From Fodinibius saliphilus (GTDB lineage: Bacteria; Bacteroidota; Rhodothermia; Balneolales; Balneolaceae), in contig NZ_VAWF01000001.1 in assembly GCF_005869845.1 (NCBI RefSeq), positions 1,834,414-1,898,413 of the forward strand: DNA of 64,000 nt, in the 5' to 3' direction. The position numbers and the translations under genes were made by a program. Under the pieces are notes generated by a model that saw nothing but the letters and a program-made list of their open reading frames with translations, was not told the origin of the DNA and did no database searches. Below, in pieces: positions 35,435 through 44,972 of the stretch. Every line of letters starts with the position of its first letter. Positions within the stretch are counted from its first letter, which is position 1.

Positions 35435-36643
35435 ATGGCCATTTTACATCCTTTCAAAGCTTGGCGACCGATACCCGATACTGTAGAAGAAATTGCCTGT
35501 GTACCTTACGACGTGATAAGTGTTGAGGAGGCACGGACCCTTGCAGAAGGCAAACCTAAAAGCTTCTTGCATGTGATACGTCCTGAAATAGATCTACCCG
35601 AAGGCACTGACCCCCATGAAGATCGTGTTTATGAAAAGGGGGCCGAAAACCTCAAAGAATTTTTAATTGATGGAACACTACACCAAGAGGACACACCTCA
35701 CGTTTATGTTTATCAGCTAATTAGACAAGGGCGACCCCAAACAGGAATTTTCTCTTGTGTGTCTGTCGATGATTATAATAAAGAAATTATTCTTAAACAC
35801 GAACTTACCCGGCCTAAGAAGGAAGATGATCGGACACGACATCTTCTGACACAGCAAGCCCATGCTGAACCGGTAATGCTTACCTATAAGGATGATGAAC
35901 GTACACAAGAACTCATTGATGAAACTGTTCAACAAGAACCTCTTTTTAATTTTGAAGCAGAGGATGGTGTTGTTCACAAGGTATGGCGGGCCTCAGACTC
36001 TGATGCCTTTGTAGAAGCTTTTTCGTCTATACCTAACTTGTATATTGCTGATGGTCACCATCGCTGCAAAAGTGCCTCTCGCGCGGCTGCAGTCGAAAAA
36101 GAAAAAAACGATGCACATACAGGAGATGAAGAATATAACTTCTTTCCCGCGGTCCTTTTTCCCATGTCGAACATGAATATTATGGCCTATAACCGAATAG
36201 TCCATTCGATACCGGATAACTTCATAGAAACATTGGGCCAGAAGTTCGAATTGACAGCCGGAGCCGCATCCAGTCCATCCCAAAAGGGAAATATCAGTAT
36301 TTATATCAACAATAAGTGGTATGCATTAGAACTACCGATTGCTGACAATCCAAATAGCGTAGAACAGCTAGACGTGCATCGGCTGCAAGAACATCTACTA
36401 TCTCCCCTGCTGGATATTACGGATCCCAGACGAGATAACAACATCTCTTTTGTCGGTGGCATACGCGGCACAGAAGAATTGGAAAAACTTGTCAATAATG
36501 GTGATGCCCAAATGGCCATTAGCATGTATCCTACAAGTATAGAAGAACTTGTAGAAGTATCTGATGAAGGTCTTCTGATGCCCCCCAAATCAACTTGGTT
36601 TGAACCTAAACTTCGATCCGGACTTTTAGTTCACACTTTTTAA
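35435..36643 (+). CDS. DUF1015 family protein
   Basis: A 402-residue DUF1015 protein, function unproven. Seen: the family opening (PFKAWRPIP, VPYDVI), the central DGHHRCKSA (around residue 206), VLFPMSNMNIMAYNR and a GGIRGTEELE stretch. It lies directly upstream of serC (29 nt), a context conserved in many bacteria where DUF1015 accompanies serA/serC, so a role near serine biosynthesis is inferred from context only. No signal peptide; cytosolic. Confidence 0.82.
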   Translation: MAILHPFKAWRPIPDTVEEIACVPYDVISVEEARTLAEGKPKSFLHVIRPEIDLPEGTDPHEDRVYEKGAENLKEFLIDGTLHQEDTPHVYVYQLIRQGRPQTGIFSCVSVDDYNKEIILKHELTRPKKEDDRTRHLLTQQAHAEPVMLTYKDDERTQELIDETVQQEPLFNFEAEDGVVHKVWRASDSDAFVEAFSSIPNLYIADGHHRCKSASRAAAVEKEKNDAHTGDEEYNFFPAVLFPMSNMNIMAYNRIVHSIPDNFIETLGQKFELTAGAASSPSQKGNISIYINNKWYALELPIADNPNSVEQLDVHRLQEHLLSPLLDITDPRRDNNISFVGGIRGTEELEKLVNNGDAQMAISMYPTSIEELVEVSDEGLLMPPKSTWFEPKLRSGLLVHTF

Positions 36644-36672
36644 TTTCCTAACATCTTTAAATTCTTACTACT

Positions 36673-37752
36673 ATGAATCGCGTTCACAACTTTAGTGCAG
36701 GACCCGCAACACTCCCTCTGGAAGTATTAAATAAGGCCAAGGCAGAACTCACTGAATATCAAGGTATGGGACGCTCCATTATGGAGATTAGTCACCGAAG
36801 CCCTCAATACGAGGCTATAGACCAACAAGCTAAAGCCCGCCTAACTGAATTACTTGGCCTGGGTGATGATTTTGAAATCATGTTTTTGCAAGGCGGTGCG
36901 AGTTCACAATTTATGATGGCCCCCTTCAATTTTTTACGCGACGGCCAAACAGCTGATTATATTGATACCGGTCGCTGGTCGAACAAAGCAATTAAAGAGG
37001 CCAATATTTTTGGAAATGTGCACCGTCCCTTTTCAAGTGCTGATTCCGGATATGATCGTGTCCCCTCCAATGAGGAGTTGAACCTAAGTGATAGTCCCGA
37101 ATATGTCCATTTTACCTCTAATAATACGGTAGCGGGCACACAGTTTTCGACAGAACCAGAAACCGGTGACATACCCTTAGTTTGTGATGCATCATCGGAT
37201 CTGCTTTCACGACCTATCGATGTGTCAAAATATGGTATCATTTATGCAGGAGCCCAGAAAAATGTAGGACCTGCCGGTGTTACTATCGTAATTATTAGCA
37301 AGGATTTTCTTGCCCAAGCCCATACCGAGAATGTACCTACCATTCTGCAGTACAAGACCCATACAGAAAAAATCTTTAATACCCCTCCCACTTTTAATGT
37401 ATATATGGTTAACCTTGTACTGGAATGGGTTCAGAACAAAGGTGGACTCTCATACTTCAAAAAATTTAATGAAGAAAAAGCAGCGTTGCTTTATGATGAG
37501 ATCGATAGAGACGATTTCTACCGAGGCGCTGTAGAAAAAGATTCTCGTTCTTTAATGAATGCAACTTTCCGCTTGCCTTCTGAAGAACTTGAAGAAAAAT
37601 TCTTATCTGAAGCAAAAGAACATGACCTTATGACACTCAAAGGACACCGAAGTGTTGGAGGAATCCGAGCCAGCATGTACAATGCCTGTCCCCGTGAAAG
37701 TGTCCAAGCACTGGTTAACTTTATGAAAGAGTTCAAGAAGAATAACGGCTAA
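36673..37752 (+). CDS. serC: Phosphoserine aminotransferase
   Basis: A 359-residue class V PLP aminotransferase that makes 3-phosphoserine from 3-phosphohydroxypyruvate and glutamate (serine pathway; it may also serve pyridoxal phosphate synthesis). Opening NFSAGPATLP, MEISHRSPQYEAID and the PLP-Lys in YAGAQKNVGPAG are diagnostic of SerC. GHRSVGGIRASMYNA supplies the C-terminal substrate-binding Arg. Length matches E. coli SerC (362). It is in tandem with the DUF1015 gene; serA is not in the window. Confidence 0.96.
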   Translation: MNRVHNFSAGPATLPLEVLNKAKAELTEYQGMGRSIMEISHRSPQYEAIDQQAKARLTELLGLGDDFEIMFLQGGASSQFMMAPFNFLRDGQTADYIDTGRWSNKAIKEANIFGNVHRPFSSADSGYDRVPSNEELNLSDSPEYVHFTSNNTVAGTQFSTEPETGDIPLVCDASSDLLSRPIDVSKYGIIYAGAQKNVGPAGVTIVIISKDFLAQAHTENVPTILQYKTHTEKIFNTPPTFNVYMVNLVLEWVQNKGGLSYFKKFNEEKAALLYDEIDRDDFYRGAVEKDSRSLMNATFRLPSEELEEKFLSEAKEHDLMTLKGHRSVGGIRASMYNACPRESVQALVNFMKEFKKNNG

Positions 37753-37772
37753 TACTATTTCTTGATCGCTGT

Positions 37773-38390
37773 TTAGATAAGTCCGAATACGGTTAAAATA
37801 TGATCAACCGTATTCGGCACAAACAGTATTAAATAAACCATTCCCCAAAGTGCTCCTGCCACATGCGCTTCATGATTCACCTTCCCTCTCTCCTGTTTAC
37901 TTGCATACATACTGTAAACAAGGTACAAGACACCAAGGATAATTGCCGGTATAGGAATAGGTATTAACATCAACATAATTCCTTCCATTGGGAATAATAA
38001 AATAAAGGCAAAAAGGACAGAACCTACTGCTCCCGATGCACCTAATGTAGCATAATTAGGATCATCCTTAAATTTTACAAGGGACGGTATGCCTGCCACA
38101 ATTAAACCGGTCAAGTATAGTCCCAGAAGATATTTCCCCCCAATTACCTGCTCCATTACAGTACCAAAAAAGTAGAGTGTAAACATATTTACAAAAAGGT
38201 GACCAACATTGGCATGCAAGAATCCCGAGGTTAACAATTCATACCATGATTTTTCTCTTACTGTTCGATAAGGTCTTAGATATCCCCATTCTGTTAGCGG
38301 AGGATACACAAACAAAGCAACTAACGAAACGATAATCGTTGTTGCCAATAAGTAAAATGTTACGGGACTATTTGAAATAAGACTTTCCAT
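37773..38390 (-). CDS. Rhomboid family intramembrane serine protease
   Basis: A 205-residue rhomboid-type protease with about six helices. The ATG at 38390 (MESLISNSP) is preferred to a TTG 51 nt upstream. Catalytic dyad: Ser119 in GASGAVG and His176 in AHVAGALWG. HANVGHLFVN carries the conserved His/Asn. The enzyme cleaves transmembrane substrates in the inner membrane; substrates are unknown. The final codons contain a perfect 12-bp inverted repeat (37783-37817). It converges with serC with a 20-nt gap. Confidence 0.88.
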   Translation of the reverse strand: MESLISNSPVTFYLLATTIIVSLVALFVYPPLTEWGYLRPYRTVREKSWYELLTSGFLHANVGHLFVNMFTLYFFGTVMEQVIGGKYLLGLYLTGLIVAGIPSLVKFKDDPNYATLGASGAVGSVLFAFILLFPMEGIMLMLIPIPIPAIILGVLYLVYSMYASKQERGKVNHEAHVAGALWGMVYLILFVPNTVDHILTVFGLI

Positions 38391-38555
38391 AAAGCTAATT
38401 TTTGATCTCTGAAAATAGACAACAGTATTCCCGATCGCCAATCTTATTTTTCGATTGAATTACATGCAACTTACTTGCTAACGTTTGCCGATACTGTTTA
38501 TATTATGCGTCTACTAATGAAATGTACAGGCAGATAGCTCCCGAGAATCTATTAG

Positions 38556-38628
38556 CCGAAGTAGCTCAGCTGGTAGAGCGACGCTCTCGTAAAGCGTAGG
38601 TCGTCGGTTCGAATCCGATCTTCGGCTC
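38556..38628 (+). tRNA. tRNA-Thr (CGT)
   Basis: A 73-nt cloverleaf: acceptor GCCGAAG/CTTCGGC, D-arm GCTC..GAGC, anticodon stem ACGCT/AGCGT with loop CTCGTAA (anticodon CGT, reading ACG) and T-arm GTCGG TTCGAAT CCGAT. Discriminator T, CCA not encoded. It stands alone between the divergent rhomboid gene and rlpA. Confidence 0.95.
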
Positions 38629-38868
38629 AATATTTTCAGAAAAAATAGTGCTTGTTTAAAAACAAAAACTGCCGCAAGAACTACCTTTCAGAATCTTCTT
38701 TCCTCAAATCTATACTCCCATATTTATCTATTTTTGTAGCAGCAAGGGGCAGAAAACCATTTTCTTAGGGAATACAACATATAGGTTGTTACAATCCTTT
38801 TTTATACGGATTTTAACTCCTCTAAAATATATTATCAGCTAAAAAGAAAAAGAAGAGTAGCATACATT

Positions 38869-39537
38869 TTGCGATATATTTTACTACTTACAATTTTAGT
38901 AGCTCTTTTTATCACCTCTTGTGGTACCACCTCACGTTTTAATAAAACTGAGGCCGAAGGCAAGTCGAAACCATTAAAAAAGGGAGCTGTTATAGAAAAA
39001 GGTAGAGCTAGCTGGTACGGTCCAAAATTCCATGGAAAACTGACTGCCAATGGGGAAAAGTACGATATGTATGGTCTCACGGCAGCTCACCGCACATTAC
39101 CGTTTAACACCATATTAGAAGTTCAGAACCTAGACAACAATAAATCAGTTCAAGTCCGCATTAATGATCGTGGCCCCTATGCAAAAGATCGAATTATCGA
39201 TCTCTCTAAAAAAGCCGCACAAAAGATAGAAATGCTTGGTCCTGGCACCGCTAATGTAAAACTAGTTTTAATGAGTGAAAACCTGGCTGGCCCCCTCCCC
39301 CAAAATCTTAAAGTACCTACCTATACCGTACAACTTGCTTCATATAAAAAAGAGAACAAAGCCTTTAGTCACTCCCAAAAGATTAAAGGGGCTCGAGTAG
39401 AAACAGTCAACTTGCAAAAAGGAACAGTATATCGGGTCTATTATGGCGTTTATACTGATAAAACAGAGGCACGGCAAAATCAACGTAAACTTAAAAGAAA
39501 GGGATATGAAGGCTACGTTAAACAAATTGAAAATTGA
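38869..39537 (+). CDS. rlpA: RlpA-like lytic transglycosylase lipoprotein with SPOR domain
   Basis: A 222-residue outer-membrane lipoprotein. Signal peptide with lipobox ITSC (Cys18), then a double-psi beta-barrel RlpA domain (about 42-140) with the typical RASWYG, AAHRTLPFNTI and VRINDRGPY, and a C-terminal SPOR domain (about 148-220; YTVQLASY) that binds denuded peptidoglycan at the septum. RlpA of Pseudomonas cleaves glycan strands lacking stem peptides; the catalytic Asp/His region appears intact. It starts with TTG at 38869, with AAGAAGAG upstream as a weak Shine-Dalgarno. No other cell-division gene is adjacent. Confidence 0.9.
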   Translation: MRYILLLTILVALFITSCGTTSRFNKTEAEGKSKPLKKGAVIEKGRASWYGPKFHGKLTANGEKYDMYGLTAAHRTLPFNTILEVQNLDNNKSVQVRINDRGPYAKDRIIDLSKKAAQKIEMLGPGTANVKLVLMSENLAGPLPQNLKVPTYTVQLASYKKENKAFSHSQKIKGARVETVNLQKGTVYRVYYGVYTDKTEARQNQRKLKRKGYEGYVKQIEN

Positions 39538-39608
39538 TGCTATTCATGGGAATGGAAGCGTCCCTCTTTCTGGTTGTACCAATCTGTTTTAAAACTTAAA
39601 ATTTATAT

Positions 39609-41087
39609 ATGAAGAAGAAAATTATTGTCATCGGCAGTGGTTTTGGGGGACTTGCAACGGCATCACGCCTGCTATCGCAAGGGTATGAAGTAGAACTATT
39701 TGAAAAACGTGATAAGCCCGGTGGCCGTGCCTATGTTTATGAAATAGAAGGGTTTAAATTTGATGGTGGCCCTACGGTTATTACTGCACCATTTTTGTTT
39801 GATGAAATCTTTGAAGCTGCCGGCAAAAAACGGGAGGATTATTTCGACTTAGTTCCTTGCGATCCTTTCTATCGCATCTTCAATGCTGAAGGTGAAAAAT
39901 TTGATTACAACGGGGACCATGACTTTGTCCTTAATGAAATTGAGCAATGGAATCCCAATGACAAAGAAGGATATACTAAGTTCTTAAAATCGACTAAAGC
40001 TATCTTCAATAAAGGTTTTGTAGAGTTGGCTGACCAACCGTTTCTGAGCTTATGGGATATGATTAAAGTTATACCCGATCTTATTAAGCTCCAGTCACAC
40101 AAAACGGTTTACCAATACATCTCCAAGTTTATTGACGATGATTTTTTGAAGAAGGTTTTTTCATTCCACCCGCTATTGGTAGGCGGAAACCCTTTTGACA
40201 CTACCTCGATTTACGCCATGATTCACTACTTGGAGCGGGAATGGGGAGTGCACTATGCCATGGGGGGCACAGGAGCCATTGTAAATGCCTTAGTGCGGCT
40301 TATCAAGGAGCAAGGGGGGACAATACATCTCAATGCCGAAGTAGACAAGATTTTAGTGAAAGAGGGTCAAGCAACAGGCATTCAACTTACCAATGGATCC
40401 CAGTATAAAGCAAATCAGGTCGTCTCTAACGCAGATGTCGCCTTTACATATCGCCATATGATTGATGCAAAGGATCGCAGCACCTATAGTAACAGAAAGA
40501 TTGAACGGATGAAATACAGTATGTCTCTTTTTGTGATATACTTCGGTACCAAAAGGCGTTACCTTAATTCAGAACTGGAACACCATAATATTATCTTGGG
40601 TGAACGCTACCGAGAATTGCTGTCTGATATTTTCCACGATAAAAAACTGGCTGAAGACTTTTCTCTCTACCTCCATATGCCCACCAAAACAGATCCCTCA
40701 TTGGCTCCAGAAGGTTGTGAAGGGTTCTATGTACTTTCTCCCGTTCCCCATCTTGACAGTGGAACTGATTGGGAAGCCAAAGCTAAGCCCTATCGCGATG
40801 CCATCATTAACTTTTTAGAAGAAAATTATCTGCCCAATCTGGAAGAAAATATTGTAGTAGAACATCATATTGATCCCCTGCACTTTAAACAAACTCTTAA
40901 TAGTTTCAAAGGTTCAGCTTTTTCAGTAGAACCGATACTAACGCAATCAGCATGGTTCCGGCCACATAATAAATCAGAAGATATTGATGATCTGTTTTTT
41001 GTCGGCGCTGGTACACATCCTGGAGCAGGGTTACCGGGCGTTCTTTCCTCAGCCAAGATTGCGGAACAACTGATTTGCAATCCTTAA
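39609..41087 (+). CDS. crtI: Phytoene desaturase (CrtI type)
   Basis: A 492-residue FAD-dependent carotenoid desaturase. An N-terminal dinucleotide-binding motif ([10 protein letters not shown] from Gly9), the [11 protein letters not shown] element, and the C-terminal [16 protein letters not shown] signature of CrtI enzymes are visible. CrtI-type enzymes convert phytoene to lycopene or neurosporene. With crtZ at 11537 this shows a hydroxycarotenoid pathway; crtB (phytoene synthase), often adjacent to crtI, is not next to it here. A methoxyneurosporene-type or diapophytoene desaturase cannot be excluded from sequence alone. Confidence 0.9.
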   Translation: MKKKIIVIGSGFGGLATASRLLSQGYEVELFEKRDKPGGRAYVYEIEGFKFDGGPTVITAPFLFDEIFEAAGKKREDYFDLVPCDPFYRIFNAEGEKFDYNGDHDFVLNEIEQWNPNDKEGYTKFLKSTKAIFNKGFVELADQPFLSLWDMIKVIPDLIKLQSHKTVYQYISKFIDDDFLKKVFSFHPLLVGGNPFDTTSIYAMIHYLEREWGVHYAMGGTGAIVNALVRLIKEQGGTIHLNAEVDKILVKEGQATGIQLTNGSQYKANQVVSNADVAFTYRHMIDAKDRSTYSNRKIERMKYSMSLFVIYFGTKRRYLNSELEHHNIILGERYRELLSDIFHDKKLAEDFSLYLHMPTKTDPSLAPEGCEGFYVLSPVPHLDSGTDWEAKAKPYRDAIINFLEENYLPNLEENIVVEHHIDPLHFKQTLNSFKGSAFSVEPILTQSAWFRPHNKSEDIDDLFFVGAGTHPGAGLPGVLSSAKIAEQLICNP

Positions 41088-41182
41088 TTCTAGTTTAATC
41101 AGGAGATAACTGGAATTGCTCTGCATCTCTTATATATTTGCTATGGCAAGTATATTACAATAACCATTATACCTTTTCCATT

Positions 41183-42751
41183 ATGGGATTTAAAAAAGCG
41201 TATCTTTTATTCTCACTTCTCTTCTTTATTGTTGCGTGCCAACCCAAGGAATCAAAGTTTCAACAACTTGGTCTTGAAGAAATCACCATTACGGAGCTAC
41301 AAAATGGCTATCAAAATGGTGATTATTCCATTGTTGATGTGACGGAAGCTTATCTGGAACGTATTGAGGAAATAGATCAAAATGGGCCTGCCCTTAATTC
41401 TATGCTGTTTCTCAATGCCAATGCCATTGAGAAAGCTAAAACACTTGATGCTGAGCTTGCCAAAGGCAACAAGCGCGGACCGCTTCATGGCATACCTGTT
41501 GTTTTGAAAGATAATGTAGACACCCATGATATGCCTACCACTGGCGGAGCACGCCCGATGGAAGGGTCCATACCTCCGGATGATGCTTTTATCACCCAAA
41601 AGTTGCGAGAAGCTGGAGCCATTATTCTAGGAAAAAGTAACTTAAGTGAATGGGCCAATTTCCACAGCAGTTTTTCTTCCAGCGGGTGGAGTGGTTTGGG
41701 TGGACAAACAAATAATCCTTATGATCTTAGTCGTAATCCGTGCGGATCAAGTTCTGGAACAGGTGCAGCAATCTCTGCCAATTTAGCTGTTTGGGGAATT
41801 GGTACAGAAACCAACGGTTCCATCACCTGTCCTTCCTCTGCAAATGGACTAGTTGGCATAAAACCTACGGTGGGACTGCTCAGTAGATCAGGTATTATTC
41901 CTATTTCCTTCACACAAGATACGCCCGGTCCTATGGCAAGAACAGTTACTGATGCAGCTATTGCTTTAGGTACAATGGTTGGCATAGACCAAGTTGATTC
42001 TAAGACGTTAAAAAGTGAGGGTAATTTTGTAAACGATTATACAAAATTCCTTAATAAAGACGGTCTTAAAGGAAAAAGAATTGGGTTTTGGACGGGACCA
42101 CTTGGTCAGCATCATCGAGTAGACACCTTGATGCATCAAACAATTCGTGTTTTGAAAGAGCAGGGTGCCAAAATTGTAGAATTGGAAACGATTACAAAAG
42201 AGAATATCGGAGGAGATTCATTCCAGGTTTTACTCTATGAATTCAAAGATGGGCTAAACAAGTATTTTAAATCGTTGGGATCAGATGCCCCTGTTGACAA
42301 TCTTGACGAACTTATCAAATTAACACTTGCCGACTCTGTTGAAATGCAATACTTCGACCACGACTTACTGATTAAGGCCAGTGAAAAGGGAGAGCTCAAT
42401 TCCGAGGAATACACTAAGTCACTTAAGAAGATGCTTAAATATGCTCGTGAAAAAGGCATTGACAGGGTGATGCAAGAGAACAACCTGGATGCCATTGTGA
42501 GTCCTACCGGAGCCCCCGCCTGGAAAACAGATTTAATTAATGGGGATAATTTCTCCGTTTCCTCAAGTAGTCCTGCTGCACGTGCAGGTTATCCGAATAT
42601 AACTGTTCCCATGGGATATATTGATGATCTGCCTGTTGGCATTTCATTTTTTGGCAAAGCATGGAGTGAACCAAAGCTTTTAGAAATCGCATATGCATTT
42701 GAGCAAGCTACAAATATTCGAGTGCCTCCTTCGATAGCAAACATCAAATAA
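41183..42751 (+). CDS. Amidase-signature lipoprotein
   Basis: A 522-residue amidase-signature enzyme. The ATG at 41183 gives a lipoprotein signal (MGFKKAY, core, lipobox IVAC) and is preferred over 41138. The Ser-cisSer-Lys triad is in place: Lys109 (VLKDNVD), Ser189 in GSSSGTGAA and nucleophile Ser213 in ETNGSIT. Such enzymes hydrolyse amides; because it is exported, peptide or N-acyl amides in the periplasm are likely targets, not tRNA-linked amides as for GatA. A hairpin terminator on the opposite strand follows. It lies 95 nt after crtI with no obvious functional link. Confidence 0.87.
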   Translation: MGFKKAYLLFSLLFFIVACQPKESKFQQLGLEEITITELQNGYQNGDYSIVDVTEAYLERIEEIDQNGPALNSMLFLNANAIEKAKTLDAELAKGNKRGPLHGIPVVLKDNVDTHDMPTTGGARPMEGSIPPDDAFITQKLREAGAIILGKSNLSEWANFHSSFSSSGWSGLGGQTNNPYDLSRNPCGSSSGTGAAISANLAVWGIGTETNGSITCPSSANGLVGIKPTVGLLSRSGIIPISFTQDTPGPMARTVTDAAIALGTMVGIDQVDSKTLKSEGNFVNDYTKFLNKDGLKGKRIGFWTGPLGQHHRVDTLMHQTIRVLKEQGAKIVELETITKENIGGDSFQVLLYEFKDGLNKYFKSLGSDAPVDNLDELIKLTLADSVEMQYFDHDLLIKASEKGELNSEEYTKSLKKMLKYAREKGIDRVMQENNLDAIVSPTGAPAWKTDLINGDNFSVSSSSPAARAGYPNITVPMGYIDDLPVGISFFGKAWSEPKLLEIAYAFEQATNIRVPPSIANIK

Positions 42752-42762
42752 CAGGCTACATT

Positions 42763-42794
42763 AAAAAACCCCCGACATAACGATATGACGGGGG
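42763..42794 (-). terminator. Intrinsic terminator of transaldolase gene
   Basis: Stem CCCCCG / CGGGGG (42769-42774 with 42789-42794) with an inner CAT/ATG extension, followed on the minus strand by six T residues. It sits in the convergent gap and serves the minus-strand gene ending at 42817. Confidence 0.85.
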
Positions 42795-42816
42795 ATTAAA
42801 AATCAATAAGGAATAT

Positions 42817-43479
42817 TTATTTACTTTCGAGCTCTTCTTGCAAGGCATCCCAGTCAGCCAAAAATCGCTCAAGTCCGCGATCTGTTAGTGGATGATGCAT
42901 TAACTGGTCAATAACTTTAAGCGGCATGGTAGCTACATCTGCACCCAACCGTGCTGATTCGAATACATGCATAGGATGACGGATACTTGCTGCCAATACT
43001 TCCGTTTCGAAATCGTAATTCTCATAGATAGTTACAATATCAGCAATTAGCTGCATTCCGTCATCAGAAATATCATCAAGACGACCAATAAATGGAGAAA
43101 TATATGTTGCTCCCGCTTTTGCAGCTAATAGTGCTTGGGTTGCAGAAAAGCAGAGGGTACAATTCGTTCGAATGCCTTCATCAGATAAGCTACGAATCGC
43201 TTTTATACCATCTTTAATAAGCGGCACCTTGACTACTACATTATCTGCTATCTTGGCCAGATTACGCGCTTCGGCCATAATCTCTTCATATTCTGTAGAA
43301 ACAACTTCTGCCGAAACATCCCCATCAACTAAGTTACAGATTTTTGCAATATGCCCTTCAAAATCAGCAACTCCTATTTTTGCACACAAACTTGGGTTTG
43401 TTGTTACTCCATCCAAAACACCCAAGTCATGGGCTTCTTGAATCTCATCAAGGTCGGCGGTGTCAATAAAAAATTTCAT
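42817..43479 (-). CDS. Small transaldolase / fructose-6-phosphate aldolase type
   Basis: A 220-residue member of the short transaldolase subfamily (FsaA/TalC/Tal type, usual length about 220). The Schiff-base Lys is Lys84 in [16 protein letters not shown] and [14 protein letters not shown] are diagnostic of the family. Function is either transaldolase of the pentose phosphate pathway or fructose-6-phosphate aldolase; the sequence alone does not decide, but in the FCB group transaldolase is the common role. It is transcribed singly on the minus strand with its own terminator. Confidence 0.9.
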   Translation of the reverse strand: MKFFIDTADLDEIQEAHDLGVLDGVTTNPSLCAKIGVADFEGHIAKICNLVDGDVSAEVVSTEYEEIMAEARNLAKIADNVVVKVPLIKDGIKAIRSLSDEGIRTNCTLCFSATQALLAAKAGATYISPFIGRLDDISDDGMQLIADIVTIYENYDFETEVLAASIRHPMHVFESARLGADVATMPLKVIDQLMHHPLTDRGLERFLADWDALQEELESK

Positions 43480-43711
43480 ATTTAGCTTAGTGGCTTTGTG
43501 ATTATTTATGGTAGGCTAAAAATAACAAATTTTATACCTCTTTCTTAAAGCAACACCTTATTAATTATTTATATTTTACAGAACTCAAACGCTACTTCGA
43601 ATGTTAAAAAAATTAAAAATCATCAATTTCTATCTTAATCTGTCGTTATAGTGAATCATTTGCTGTATCCTCTCGTAAGGCAACTGTTGCTTAACATCTA
43701 TATCATTAAAA

Positions 43712-44953
43712 ATGGATCCAGTGAAAAATTTACAGTACGTATTTGTTCCCTTATTTGTCATTTTTATTCAGGCCTGTGGCGGTAGCTCCGGCGAACCTAC
43801 CAACAACTTTAGAGGAAATAATCAAGAAGAAGATGCAACAAGTGTTGAAACTATAACAGCTTCAACCCAGGATATTTCCCAACAAATAAAATCGTTTGGT
43901 AATGTTCGGGCACAAGAGATTGTGGAAGTTACTCCCCAGGTTTCAAATCGTATAACAAAAATTTATGCCGACCTTGGCGATACCGTCCAACAAGGAGATG
44001 TACTCGCCAAAATTTATGATGCCACTTATCGTGACCAATACCAACAGGCGAAATCACAACTTGAACAGAACCGTGCATCGTATGTTCGGGACAGCCTGCA
44101 ATTTCAACGTCAAAAGGAACTGCATAGAAAAGACTTAATTAGCTCTACAGAATTTGATAATGCAAAAGCGACCTTTGAAAGCAGCAAAGCTCAGCTCCAA
44201 TCGGCTAAAGCTAATCTTACCGAGAGCCGAGAGAACCTAGCTAACACTGAGATAACATCCCCAGTGTACGGAGTTGTTCTCAGTCGCAATATCTCTGAAG
44301 GTGACCTGGCCAGTAACGGACAAGTAGCGTATGAAGTTGCAAACCTTATTGGCCTTCAAGCGCGCGTTCACCTTCCGATGGAAGAATGGCGGGATGTTGA
44401 GATCGGACAAGAAGTTAGCTTCCGTGTATCCAACCAATCAAATGTCAGTGGCAAAGGGCGTGTTACACAGATAAGTCCCCGCCTGGACGCTTCTACCGGC
44501 CTTGGAGAAGTTGTCATAAGCCTCACTGAAACCGGACAATCTATTTATCAAGGAGTCTTGGTAGAATCTAATATCACAGTAAAAACTCATAACAATGCCG
44601 TGGTTATTCCCCGTTCTGCCTTAGTCGAGAATGTACAAACTCTTATTGAACCTGAATCAAATACGATCCAACTAGATCGGAGCTATTCGGTTTTTATTGT
44701 TGAAGATGATTCACTTGCACTACAACGTGATATTACATTGGGAATTGAACAAGGAGATAAAGTCGAAATTATCAGAGGCATTAAGGCCGGTGATGAAATT
44801 GTCACAACAGGCCAAAATGGGTTATCTGACAGTACAAAGGTACGCATTGCTGATCCTCAAAACTTTAATCCCTCTCAAAAAGAAGTTCCGATTGATAATA
44901 TGACAGAGGAAGAAACTAAGGCGACATCACAAGATACAAGCTCAACCTCGTAA
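43712..44953 (+). CDS. RND efflux periplasmic adaptor (MFP) lipoprotein
   Basis: A 413-residue membrane fusion protein. The lipoprotein signal ends at a lipobox IQAC near residue 22, the lipoyl/biotinyl-like halves are around residues 60-105 and 170-200 (ITSPVYGVVLSRN), separated by an alpha-hairpin coiled coil (about 105-165), then a beta-barrel domain and a membrane-proximal domain (GDKVEIIRGIKAGDEIVTTG). It connects an RND pump to an outer-membrane channel. It is first in the MFP-RND-RND operon; no TolC-like gene is nearby. Confidence 0.92.
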   Translation: MDPVKNLQYVFVPLFVIFIQACGGSSGEPTNNFRGNNQEEDATSVETITASTQDISQQIKSFGNVRAQEIVEVTPQVSNRITKIYADLGDTVQQGDVLAKIYDATYRDQYQQAKSQLEQNRASYVRDSLQFQRQKELHRKDLISSTEFDNAKATFESSKAQLQSAKANLTESRENLANTEITSPVYGVVLSRNISEGDLASNGQVAYEVANLIGLQARVHLPMEEWRDVEIGQEVSFRVSNQSNVSGKGRVTQISPRLDASTGLGEVVISLTETGQSIYQGVLVESNITVKTHNNAVVIPRSALVENVQTLIEPESNTIQLDRSYSVFIVEDDSLALQRDITLGIEQGDKVEIIRGIKAGDEIVTTGQNGLSDSTKVRIADPQNFNPSQKEVPIDNMTEEETKATSQDTSSTS

Positions 44954-44972
44954 TAAAGAATACATACTATCT

